DNA from: Phaeosaccion multiseriatum
Taxonomy: Eukaryota > Ochrophyta, other classes
DNA length: 64,000 bases
Direction: 5' to 3'
Assembly (NCBI GenBank): GCA_965112735.1
Contig: OZ218951.1
Location: 1,674,001-1,738,000, forward strand
Part shown: one piece after another, positions 9,556-21,598 of the stretch
Numbering within the stretch: position 1 is the stretch's first letter
Layout of the letters: each line of letters starts with the position of its first letter
The notes under the pieces: model-generated
Told to the model about the DNA's origin: nothing
The model's database searches: none
Seen by the model: the letters and a program-made list of their open reading frames with translations, nothing else
Position numbers and translations under genes: made by a program

Positions 9556-10510
9556 ATGTTTCCGGGGGAGAATCATGCCGTCTCAGCTCCGCCGGAACCT
9601 GGGGAAGTTGACAGAGGAGAGGATGTAACGAGCGAGGAACAGTCGGGCTCCGGGACATCTGCATCGGGGGGAGTGATGCAGCAGTCGGAGGAGCAGCTCG
9701 AGGGAAACCAGGCCATCCGGGTGGCGGATAACACAGGTAACAGAACACTTTGGGGGGGGGAGAAATTTGCACGGTGTGGGTGTGGCTGTTCTCTTACTTT
9801 CTCAACATCTATGTTATCCGCCACCCGGATGGCCTGGTTTCCCTCGCGCTGCTTCTCCGACTGCTGCATCGCTCCCCCCGATGCAGATGTCCCGCCAGTT
9901 CCTCGAGTGTATGAGGAAAGAAGTAATAGCAGCAACAGCAGCAGCAGCGGCTGCAGGAAGAGGAGATGAGGACTCAGCAGCTGCCGCATGAGAAAGAGGA
10001 GCACGAGCAACATGAAGGGCATGGTGGTCTTGAGGAGCAGCGGCAGCAGTGGTGGCAGAAGGACTCGGCACGAGTACTACCGCTGTCCCAACACGCGGTG
10101 CAACAACAGCTTGTGCAGGGCGAGGTTCGGCCTCTCTCGACTTGGTCAGATATATCCGTTCCAATGCCTGGCGGGGCAGTCAGCGCTAGCTTCGTAGTGA
10201 CCGCTACTGCAGTCGTGCTGGTAGATGGACAGACACGACATGACGCGGGAGCTCATGGATCAGCATGGCAGCAAATAGGAGGTCTCACCGATTTGTGGAG
10301 AGTTGTGGACCAGCGTCAAAGCCCACCTTGTCGAGTGCGTGGGCTGGGGGGATCTGTGTGGCCTAAGGGGGACAGGAGGAAGTGAACGAGTGGCCGCAAG
10401 GGGGATGTACGGGCACTTGGAAGACATCAACGTGTGCTGCTTGGTGACACCTCCCTGGACTTATGAGGCGCCTCGGTGTAGAGACAAGGAGCTAGGAGGC
10501 AGGACGCTGT
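9556..10510 (+). other. Possible decayed Gln/Ser-rich gene
   Basis: Open frames overlap without one dominating. One (9966-10385) reads a Gln/Glu-rich peptide with EEQRQQWWQKDS. Another (9988-10197) reads YYRCPNTRCNNSLCRARFG, which has a Cys spacing loosely like a small zinc finger. The upstream arm 9556-9740 gives an acidic Ser/Gln-rich peptide. No intron model joins them convincingly. It may be a frameshifted relic of a gene or of a transposon-encoded gag-like protein. Confidence 0.25.
9652..9892. repeat. 81-bp diverged inverted repeat
   Basis: Arms 9652-9732 and 9812-9892 are inverted copies with about five mismatches around a 79-bp spacer. Each arm read outward encodes a similar peptide (GTSASGG, MQQSE, EGNQAIRVADN), once on each strand, so a short Gln/Ser-rich coding-like segment has been copied in inverse orientation. 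The divergence argues against a read chimera. Confidence 0.8.
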
Positions 10511-10915
10511 AGCTCAAAGGCGGGAGCGACGGGTGGTTCGGAGAGGGCGTGGCGGTGCTCCACAGCAGGAGCAGGAGGAGTCAGCTGTTGGTGGTCAAGG
10601 CACACCTCTTCCACATACGCTGCCTCGTGTTTCACAGTTGACAAGCGAGCGACAGTTTCAGCGAGGAGTGGTGGTGTTAGTGCGGGGCTCGGTGTGGGGG
10701 GATGATTGGGCTACTCGTGCGTGGCCCTGTCTAGTGGTGCACGTTCAGCCGGATTGTTCCCTTGAGTTTGTTTCGATAGCCCTTGTCGTTAATATACTTG
10801 GTACTGGCCTTTGTCTCTTCTCTCTCCTTTGTTGGGACCGAACAGCGCTCAGCTTGGGGATACTTTCCTACTCTTAGTCAGAGGGAGGTAGCGGTCCCAC
10901 ACTAGCAGTAGGAAG
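10511..10915. other. Non-coding spacer with copy 2 of the dispersed repeat
   Basis: No gene supported. About 10775-10905 is the second copy of the about 125-bp repeat seen at 8500-8635, in the same orientation, so the two copies bracket the tRNA and TIR elements. Confidence 0.5.
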
Positions 10916-10962
10916 TCTTCTAACGTACCCTCTCTCTCCGTCCTCCCTTCCTTCCTTCCGTC

Positions 10963-11270
10963 CCTCCCATCTTCCTTCCTTCCTTCCTTCCTTCCTTCCT
11001 TCCTTCCTTCCTTCCTTCCTTCCTTCCTTCCTTCCTTCCTTCCTTCCTTCCTTCCTTCCTTCCTTCCTTCCTTCCTTCCTTCCTTCCTTCCTTCCTTCCT
11101 TCCTTCCTTCCTTCCTTCCTTCCTTCCTTCCTTCCTTCCTTCCTTCCTTCCTTCCTTCCTTCCGTCCGTCCGTCCGTCCGTCCTTCCTTCCTTCCTTCCT
11201 TCCTTCCTTCCTTCCTTCCTTCCTTCCTTCCTTCCTTCCTTCCTTCCCTCCTTCCCTCCTTCCCCCCCTT
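10963..11270. repeat. (TTCC)n microsatellite
   Basis: About 300 bp of TTCC repeat with a short TCCG variant run near 11160-11180, grading into CCCT-type sequence and then (CA)n. No gene. Confidence 0.97.
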
Positions 11271-11355
11271 CCTCTCTCCCTCCCCCTCCTCCCTCCCTCC
11301 CTGCCTACCTCCCCTGCCTCTTGTCCCCTCCATACTCTCTCTCCATCTCTCTCAC

Positions 11356-12446
<1,091 letters not shown>

Positions 12447-12689
12447 ACACACACACTTTTGGAAATTTCCCACAACCTTCCAATTTTTAAGGGGCGATCG
12501 GCCCCCTCTCTCTTTAAAACTCCGACAGGCACTTAAGAATTGGAAGAAGAAAGCGAAATTGCGCAGTAGTTTGCGAGTAGGACACGGCATGCAGATGATG
12601 ATTGGGAGGAGCGGCACCCCCCCAGCACGGCAGCAGCTGCCAGTCGTGACTTGAGGGCGCAGCGGCAGCAGCCGTGCCAGTTCCGCAGC

Positions 12690-12691
12690 AT

Positions 12692-12726
<35 letters not shown>

Positions 12727-13818
12727 CCAGCACCAGCAAGATCAATGCCGACCCCAATAGGCCCTCTCTAAAGAGGAGGGCGGCGCCACCGCCGGTGCCG
12801 TCGGGCCTGTCTGCATTTGTCCTCTTTGGCATGGCCAAGCGGAGTGAGATCTTCGCCGAGAATCCGGGCATTGTGGTGCGTATGGTGGGATGGCCGGCAG
12901 TAATTTGCGTGGCGTTTTTAGCAGCTGGTTTTTAGTCTTTCTCGCTCATCTCTCTCTCTCTCTTGTCTCCAGGCGAAGGACACTCTGCGTCTAGTTTGTA
13001 CAGCATGGGAGTCAATGGAAGAGGAAGACAGGGCAAGGTGGGAAGCCCATGCCGAACGCAGGAGAAGAGAGGAGGAGCTGCAGGAGCAGAGGCGCGAGAG
13101 GGAGCACGGGGTGGAGGATATGGTCGACATGGTGGGACTGAGAGACGACAAGGCCCTGTCCCATGCCCATTCCGGGGGAGGTGAGGATGACTCCACAACG
13201 CGCCCCAATTCGCCGTCATCGTGCTTTTCCTTCGGGGGCAGTGCATGTCGGTCGAGTTGTGGCGGGAGCGGCAGGAGCTGGGCATCCAGCATGGAGCCCA
13301 GTGAGAAGGCGATGAGAGGCATCGAAGAACGCACCAGCATTAGTAGCAGGAGCGAGGATGGAGCGAGTGGACTTACGGAAGGAGGAGGAGCAGGAGCAGG
13401 AGCAGGAGGAGGAGGAGGAGGAGGAGGGGGAGGAGGAGAAGGAGGAGGAGGAGGAGGAGGAGGAGGAGGAGGACACGAGCGTGCGCGGCACATGCTTCAG
13501 GCTGATGAGGATGATGAAGACGAGGGGTTCGGCCGGACGGATCAAAGGTCTGCTGCTGGCCCTTGCCGCGTATCGACGGAGGAGGAGGAGGGGGGGGAAG
13601 AGCGGAGGGGACAAGGAGGAGAAGAAGAAGAAGAGCAACAAGAAGGAGAGGAAGCAGACTTCTTCGAGCCGGGCACGCCGATGCATCACATAGTCAGTTT
13701 CCGGAAGGTCATGAAGGCGAGAGGCATCGTGACGCCGGAGCTGCAAGAAGCATGCTGGGTGTCCTTCAAAGAAGCACACGAGCAGCAGGGTGGCGAGTGG
13801 GAGGACTACTGCTTTTGA
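12690..13818 (+). CDS. HMG-box protein
   Basis: Two exons, 12690-12875 and 12973-13818, join in phase with a GTGCGT donor and a CTCCAG acceptor; the predicted protein is 343 residues. After a poly-Ser leader the first exon encodes PSGLSAFVLFGMAKRSEIFAE followed by NPGIV, the helix 1-2 region of an HMG box. The second exon supplies helix 3 (AWESMEEEDRARWEAHAERR). The intron splits the box, which is why neither exon alone looks complete. HMG boxes bend DNA in chromatin or transcription complexes in the nucleus. The rest is low complexity: a poly-Gly run around 13380-13480, acidic runs, and a C-terminal segment (FRKVMKARGIVTPELQEACW) that I do not recognise. Start chosen at the ATG before the Ser run. 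Confidence 0.8.
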
Positions 13819-14508
13819 TACATAGACCAGAAAGCAGTGTGTAAGTGCAGGTGTTCAGGTATTTGTCGTCCGTCTGTGTCTTGTCTTGAGCAAGGATGGG
13901 GGTCGGAATTGGCAACGGGGCTGCGTTTCCCTCGTGTGTGCGTGCGTGTGGCACGCACTCGAGACACACCAGAGCACGCAGAAGCAACAATACTCGTCAG
14001 CAGCAGCAGCAGCAGCAGGAGCAATATGAGTCTCATTTTTTTATGATAATGTTGGAGCAATGGGCTGCTTCCGAGTCCAGTGCCGGGTGCTACACGGCAC
14101 TAGGAGGGACAAGAGATTCCCTTACCCCATGATACATATTTCAGCGCAGTCTGTCGTTTCGAGCGAGTACCTACTCCTCATAGTCTATATATATAGTACA
14201 CAAGTGGTCTCTACTGCTACCATCAGATGCTCCCTCCTCACCCTCATAGTACCGCTGTAGTGCCCCCTCTACTGGCTTGTTCCTATGCCTTGTGCGAGCA
14301 AACTGTCTCGCAGGAGACAGGAGGGGAGAGGGCGAGCAGAGGCCGGCCCGATGCGCTTGAGCTTTCCTGCGCCTCCTCACAGCAAGGGTATGGCGTCGCA
14401 GCACTGGCCCATATGACTGGAATGGCATGCTGCCCCCTCCCAGCTGCTGCTGCTGCTGCCGGCGTCCTCCAGACCTTCAAAGATGTCCCGTGTAGAGCCC
14501 TGCTGCAC

Positions 14509-14575
<67 letters not shown>

Positions 14576-14908
14576 GTGTGTGCGTGTGTGTGTGGTCGGG
14601 CGCGTGTGTGTTGTGTGTGTGTGTGTGTGTGTGCGTGTGTGATGTGAGATTGTGTGTTAGAAAGCGGGGGGGGGGGGCGAGGAGGGACAATCGCCTGAGG
14701 TACATGTATATCGGTGGGCGCTGTTCTCCATTCTCCTCCGTCCGTCCCTGCACAGTAGGAGGGGGGGAGGGAGGGAGGGAGGGAGGTACCTAAACGTAAC
14801 CCCCCCCCCTATCACCGGATAGTTGGTGTCATCACCGGGGGGCGGGTGGGCGGGTGGGCGAACCGACCCTCCAATCCCTCCGACATCCTTCAAACCCCTT
14901 ACACATCG
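13819..14908. other. Spacer between convergent genes, no gene seen
   Basis: This holds the 3' flanks of the HMG-box gene (+) and the kinase gene (-). Short AGC repeats lie near 14000-14020, a (GT)n tract at about 14511-14640, and poly-G/poly-C runs after it. No open frame has convincing composition. Confidence 0.6.
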
Positions 14909-15426
14909 TCACTTCACCTTCTTTCCCCCCAGGGCCGACAGCCTGCTGACGTCATCCGGTCCCGCCACCTGGCCTTCATTTTGAAGTTGAATTGCGAGGC
15001 TCTGCACAATGTCCTGACACATGAATGGGTCTCCTCGTCGGCGATGAAGCCGCACCATGTGGCAGTCGCCGCAGTCGGCATCTGCTGAAGACTCGGAGAG
15101 GAAGACCGCTGCAGTCAGCTCCACGCCCCGCAGGGGGAACACGGCCTTCAATTTGAGTCTGGCAGCCTGCGGCGCAATGTGGGCCGGGTGGATGGTTGGG
15201 TGGACGTACAGGAGTTTACGCGGAGGTGGAGGGTGGCCCAGGGAGGGAAACGGATTTGAGGTATAATACAAGCACACGACATCGCGTAGACAGGAGGAGA
15301 GACGGATGGGCAGATAGATAGACAAGATAGAGAGATGAACGGGGCAGCATTGAGAGACAGGTGTACAGACAGGTAAAGGTAGCCGAAAGATAGACAGGGC
15401 ACACACACACACAGATTGATGAGATC

Positions 15427-15460
<34 letters not shown>

Positions 15461-18400
15461 TCGAAAGACAGATAGATAGATCGACGGACAGACAAACGAG
15501 AGATAGATAGCCATGACACATACAGAGACCGATAGACAGGGAGAGGCACACACGGACAGACAGCCAGACAGACAGACAGACAGACAGCCAGCCAGACAGA
15601 CAGACAGACAGGTAGACAGACAGACAGACAGACGGACAGACAGACAGACGGACAGACGGACAAGACAGACGGATAGACAGACGGACAGGCGGATGAGAGA
15701 GACAGACATGATTCGCCGAGCTGCGTATATGAAAGGCCAACCAATACCTTTAGAGGCTCTCTTGCGCCAGAGAGAGCAGGCACCTAGACAGGGTAAGCAA
15801 CCCCTCCCTTCCCTCCGCTATCATCCCGCCGCTTACCTTCACCGTAATTACAGGCAAGTCCTTCTTGTCCTCCTCCTCCTCCTCTTCCCCCCACTCTTGT
15901 TGCTGGGAGCAGGGTGACGATGGAAGCCCAACCACCCTGTCACAACTGGCGGGGTCCTGTGCTGCCGCTGAGGGGGCTGAAGGAGCAGAAGGAGGAGGAA
16001 AAGAACCAAGAGGACGAGGGCGAGCGCAGCGGCTCAACGCCGTCGCCACCTTCTCGAGGAACAATTCGCCGTCAGGCTCGGCGCTGAAGAAAGTGTCACA
16101 CGGCTTTACCCCATAGAGGTCCAGCGGGAAGTCACTGCTGCTGCTGCTGCTGCTGCTGCTACTACTACTACCACCATCAGCTGCCTTACCACCGCTGTTG
16201 GGGAGGGGGAGGGGGACGGGGAGGGGGGCGCAGCTCGCCAGGACATGGATCGTGATGTGTTGCGCGCGAAAGGGGCCGGGGTACGCTGCGCAGAGAGGGC
16301 AAGCTTCCTTAGCACGTGAGCATCGCGCTCGGCCTGCTTGGTGTCAAGCACGAGCTGTCTCCGCTTGGAGAGCTCCTGAGGGGAAACGGAGGGTGAATGG
16401 TTGATATGTAAGGGAGGGGCACCACAGCATCAACGTAGGGAGGGGTAAGGTAGGGTTCTTTGGAGAGCGGCGGGCGGGGGGGTGAGGGAGTAGGTAGAGA
16501 CTGAGCTGACTTTGCTGATGCTGCTGCTGCTACTGCTTGGTCCCCCTCCCCACCAGGGTTGAGTAGGGAAGAAAGAGAGAGGGGGCAAGCATCCAGGACA
16601 CAGAAATGTATGACAGTAGACGCACCTGAAACCGTTCTGCCTCCGAATAAGCAGAAGCTGCGTTTGAGGTGAGCCAGGGGTGCGTTTGCAGCTGAAGGAG
16701 GGGGGGGGGCAGGCAGCGGAACATTGGGGCGAACGTTCGTGAAGGGTTGGCGAATTGGCGACGCGACACCGAAATACCAACACCTCCATTTGCACTGCCG
16801 CTGGGTAGGGTATGCCGTATCAAGGGTGGCCGAAAAAGGGATACCTTTCATCCCCAGGGCCCACTCGAGGCCAGGGTGAAAGGTACCCTACCCTACCCTA
16901 CCCTACCCCACTCGTTTCCCTCCCTATTTCCATAAGACTGAGGCAACCCAACCCCCTTATGAGCCATGCAGGGGGGCATGGTATCGTGCCAGCTCAGAAA
17001 GGCACATTACCCCCCAATGTCTCCTCCCATCATCTGTCGGTAATGCCTGCCACCCTACGACGATATCCCGCCTTTTCCCCGCTACTTATCATACTGCATA
17101 CCCCACCCATCCTGACGGCAAAGTCGGAAACCCTTCCCTGCCCGGCCCCCTGCCCTGCTCCCTGTTTCCCTTGCGTTTTCTGTGCTGCCTCTCCCATAGA
17201 GCTCCCAGGCCCGTCCAAGGCCCCAAGCTCTAAGCTCCTCTTCCATGGTACAATACGATACAGACCTTTTCCTTACGATATTTGTGCTTGTTCGACCTCA
17301 CTCATATCGTATCGAAATAATCAATCCCGTTCTCTCTCAAATTTTGAATGCTCTTCCATATACCTCCATCTGTCTACCTTACCTGAGCGATGGTGGCGCG
17401 CCCCTCGGGGTCTGCAACGAAGATGCTGTTGAGCAAGTCCTGGGCCCCGGGGGGGAAGCCCGGGCAGTCTCCTAAATGGGCGGCCCAGAAGCGGTCATGT
17501 CTGGAGGGATGGCAGTGAATGGATGGATGGAGACAAAGGAAGGAAATTGAAATATGAATGAGCACGTGAGTAGCACAAGAAGGAGGTGCCAGCCGTGATG
17601 AGGCACACGGACAGACAAAGAGAGACCAACGGCATTGGATTGACGGTTAATGCACTTCATTGGATTCATTGTAGGGTATGGCATTGCAATTCATTTGGTT
17701 GATTGTAGGGTGAAGCAGTGCCGTTCACTGAGGGGGAGACGGGGTGTGGTAGCTTTACTCATTTCCTCACTCACTCACTCACTCACTCACTCACTCACTC
17801 ACTCACTACCGAGCCAGTTCTCTCCAAAAACCAACCCACTCCATTCCGCGTCGACACCTTCATTGCCCTTCACTTCACATACTTTACTTACCTGTCCGCC
17901 TTGACGGCCTTGAACCACCAATCACAGGAGGTTGCCAGCTGAAAGGGGGGGTTGCCTGCCAGCATGATGAAGAGACAAACCCCCGCACTCCACACGTCGG
18001 CGGAGGACCCCCTGTAGGGTTTCCCGGCCATCACTAGGATATTGGGTACATGAGTGGGTGGGTCGGGTCGGTTGATAAACGGATGAGTCTCTATATAAGA
18101 CTTGTCTTGGGGGTCCCCGACACCCTCCTCGCGCCTCACTTGTGCCAACGGCGCACACAGGGAAGGAAGGGCGCGCGAACTCGCTTTCCTTTCCCCTTAC
18201 CTTCACCCGCACCTCGACCTCATGCCCTCTGTAATTCACTCATTCACTCCCTCATGCACTCATTCACGCACTCACTCAGTCACTCACGCACCCACACACT
18301 CAGTCACTCACTCACTCTCTCACCTTCCGGGGCCATGTAGCAGAGCGTGCCGCACTCCGTCCGACAGAGCCCCCCTTCCTCTCGGTGGGCTGCGAGGCCG

Positions 18401-18997
18401 AAGTCAGCGAGGACGAGGTTAAAGCGGTGGTCCAACAACAGGTTGTCGGGCTTGACGTCTCGGTGGGAGATGCCGTTGGCATGGCAGGCCTGAAGGGCGG
18501 CGAGCAGTTGCGCAAAAAAGTCCGATGCGAGCTGCTCGGAGAAGGCGCCTGTGAAGAGCAGGTAGTCGAAAAGCTCTCCCCCCGCAGCGGCGTCCATGAC
18601 AATCACCGTGGCTTTCCTGCAATGCGAGGAGGAAGAGTGGGTCCGTGACGACACCACGGGGACTCGACGGGAAGAAGGCCAGCAGCGCTCACCATCCTCC
18701 ACCCACCAACACCTACCTGATAGAGCCATTCTTCTTGACGTAGTCAACGTCCCACAGCACGTCGCGGATATTGAGGATGTGCGGGTGGGAGCCCCCCAAG
18801 ACCTGCATCGCCTGGACCTCCTGCTTCAATTGGTCTCCCGCCTGCGGGCCCATGAGGTCCTTGAAGAGAATCTTGAGCGCGCACACGACAGGTGGATTGA
18901 TCGAGGTGTCCAGGCCGTAGCGCACCTTCCCGCTCATGCCCGTCCCCAGGGTCGGGCCGATGAGGTAATAGCCGATGCTGCGGTTCCACGACGACAT
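14909..18997 (-). CDS. SNF1/AMPK-like (CAMKL) Ser/Thr kinase with C-terminal KA1 domain
   Basis: Exons in transcript order: 18717-18997, 18324-18616, 17892-18033, 17383-17500, 16626-16691, 15837-16375 and 14909-15166; about 565 residues. The kinase landmarks fall in order across the joins: Gly loop GTGMSGKV, ALKIL (ATP lysine), HPHILNIRDV, HRDVKPDN, DFG, CGTLCYMAPE, ADVWSAG and HPWL. The last two exons give VKPCDTFFS and FLEKVATAL, then LKLKAVFPLRGVELTA and MVRLHRRRGDPF. This matches the two halves of a kinase-associated KA1 fold, a membrane- or lipid-binding and autoregulatory module of the AMPK/SnRK/MARK group. Exon 6 is 539 nt between two phase-0 introns, so one base is missing or two are extra, probably in the C/G homopolymers at 16201-16230. 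The intron before the last exon is a (GACA)n tract. Regulation by an upstream kinase at the activation loop is likely by family. Confidence 0.85.
15167..15836. repeat. (GACA)n-filled intron of the kinase gene
   Basis: A 670-bp intron (donor GTAAGC, acceptor GCCGCAG on the minus strand) whose middle (about 15300-15700) is GACA/GATA repeat. It separates the two halves of the KA1 domain. Confidence 0.75.
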
Positions 18998-19435
18998 TAT
19001 GGACTATCACGCTTTTCGTTTTCCTCCTTCACGGCCGATACAGACCTGCAAGCGGCGCGCACAGACTACTCAAAAGGAAGAGGGAACCCTACATGCTGTG
19101 TCCCGTCCTCGAGACGGGCTGCAGGCTTCAAAGGGAGAGAAACAGAATTGTGTGAAATATTAACCGTGCATCCGCTCCCTTCCGTCGCCTCCCTCTCCCT
19201 CTCTTCAATCCCCCCTTTGCGGTGTGCTCGTGGGCAGATACAAGCGTCTAATCAATGCCCCCAAGCTGTAAATTCGCCGACCGAAGCGACCTAAAGCGAG
19301 GTAGGTACGTTTCGTTTAAGAAGGAGGGGACCCGTACCGTCAGTAGGTGTGACTCACAGATAATTACCAACACGCAAAGGAAAAAGTTCAGTGCGTGTCG
19401 GCTTTGAGAAGGAAGGGAGAGGACGCCTTCTCACC
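18998..19435. promoter_or_regulatory. 438-bp divergent intergenic region
   Basis: Lies between the start codons of the kinase gene (-) and the NDH-2 gene (+), so it should hold both promoters. It contains a pyrimidine-rich stretch near 19170-19220. I see no TATA box in a convincing position. The assignment rests on gene layout only. Confidence 0.5.
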
Positions 19436-19837
19436 ATGCTGCTGCTTCAGCTGTGCAGCAGCTGCGGCATGTACCTTTTCGTATTTAGTGTGCTAGCAGT
19501 AGCTCAGGTGGAGGGATTCGGTTTTGGTGGCCCAGCGTTCAGCAGCAGCATCAGCACCACCACCAGCAGACCCTCAGCTCGGCAGGGGACCGGTCCGGCG
19601 GGATACACATGCCGTGCGACCAGCAGACTCCCGATGAAGGATAGGGAAGGGGAAGGAGCAGAGGAAGAGCTGAGAGAGTTCTTACGAAAGCAGAGTGGGG
19701 ATCTCAGCGATACGAAAGCAACTGGGAATGGGGCAGAGGTAAGACAGTGCTACATGTCCAACACCGGTGATTCATGGCCCCCCACCACTACTCCTCTTTC
19801 CACTCCACGCCTCTCCTCCACCCGGCCCCGCCGCCCG

Positions 19838-19872
<35 letters not shown>

Positions 19873-21467
19873 CAAGCTGATTCATGCTCGATTCATCCAC
19901 CCACCCGTCCCATCCCTTGTCGGTGCGTCAGGGGGGCTACTCAAAGTATTCGGACGAGCTCATGAACAAAATAAGGGCGGAGCGCTCCTACGTTAGCGTC
20001 ATTGCAGAGAAGACCCTGGAATCGCTCGAGTCTGCCTGGGACTCCTTGTTTGACTCCAAACCAGACGCCGACGAGGTGCGTCATGCATGCCTTACCCTGT
20101 CTTGCCCTGTCTTGGGCTGGGTTGTATTGTGAAGATACTTACTGTCTTTGTAGGGGGTGTAGGGAGGCGTGCCAGGTGGCTGACCCAAATAGAATTCAGT
20201 CTCAGGGGGAGGAGGACTGTCTCAACTCAGGGAGTGTGTTTCGAAAGAGCTTTAGCGGGTGGATATGTGGCGGTGCGGGGTCCCTCCCTGTATGCCAAGC
20301 CAAAGGAGCGTTTTGCCTCCCAGCAGCCAAGACTGTTCGATTCCTTGACAGCCACACCGCGGATCGGACGGGTGGGGGCATCCTCCTTTCCGTACGTACC
20401 CCCAACCTGCACCTCTGCTGGCCCGCCCCTTCTTGCCTGCCCTGCACAGATCATGAGACGGCAGCTCCTCTCGGGGGGCAAGCGCAAGAAGCTCGTTGTG
20501 CTCGGCACTGGGTGGGGCAGTCACTCCTTCATCAAAGAAGTCGACGCCGCCCAGTACGACGTCACCATCATCAGCCCTCGCAACTACTTTCTCTTCACCC
20601 CCCTCCTCACCCAAAGCGCGGTGGGCACGGTGGAATACCGTAGCATTACCGAGCCGATTCGCAACGTTAACCCCCAGGTCAAGTACGTGGAGGCCACGTG
20701 CAATCACATCAACCCCGTGTATAAAAAGGTTACCTGCCAGAATGTGGTGTGCGAAGGTACCTCGTGCGCCATTCAAGACTTTACGGTGGAGTACGATTAT
20801 CTCGTTGTTGGGGTGGGCGCCTCCACCAACACCTTTGGCATCAAAGGGTAAATAAGAGCTTGCGGGGTGGGCGGGATGGGGGCAGCAAGAAGTTTCTTTT
20901 CATGTCCTCGCTTCCTTTCCTTTCATGTCCTCGCTTCCTTCCTTCCTTCCTTCCTTCCTTCCTTCCTTCCTTCCTTCCTTCCTTCCTTCCTTCCTTCCTT
21001 CCTTCCTTCCTTCCTTCCTCCCTTCCTTCCTTCCTTCCTTCCTTCGTCCTCGTAGCCCTGTCCTTGGCCTCGCCCTCCCTCCCTCCCTCCCCCTCTCCCC
21101 CCTTCTCTCTATCTCTCTCCTTCTGCTTTTATTATATTATTGTGCTTCACTCACCTTTGGAAACCATATTCTCCTCATGCCCGTCTCAACACACACGCAC
21201 ACGCATACACACACACAGGGTAAAGGAGCACTGCATCTTCTTGAAGCAAATATCCGACGCTTCTCGCCTCCGCACGGCCATCGGGAACTGCTTCGAGCGA
21301 GCCAACATTCCCTCGGCCACCCTGGAGGAGAGGCAAGCGGCCCTAACCTTTTGTGTGATTGGAGCAGGGCCGACCGGCATCGAGTTCACAGCGGTGAGTA
21401 AGGCAGTTACTCAGTCAAGACAGCTAAGGTAGTTGGTTTTGTCTGCGTGGACATTTCTGCTGGGTGT

Positions 21468-21544
<77 letters not shown>

Positions 21545-21563
21545 CTGTGTGTGTGTGTGTGTG

Positions 21564-21598
<35 letters not shown>

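Noticed and set aside
9988-10197. Zinc-finger transposase (MULE or FLYWCH type) from YYRCPNTRCNNSLCRARFG
   Set aside because: Only one short Cys-containing segment is visible, with no DDE or other catalytic motif around it.
16882-16908. CCCTA repeats as an interstitial telomere
   Set aside because: The 5-bp unit CCCTA is not a common telomere unit such as CCCTAA or CCCTAAA, and the stretch is only about five units inside an intron of the kinase gene.
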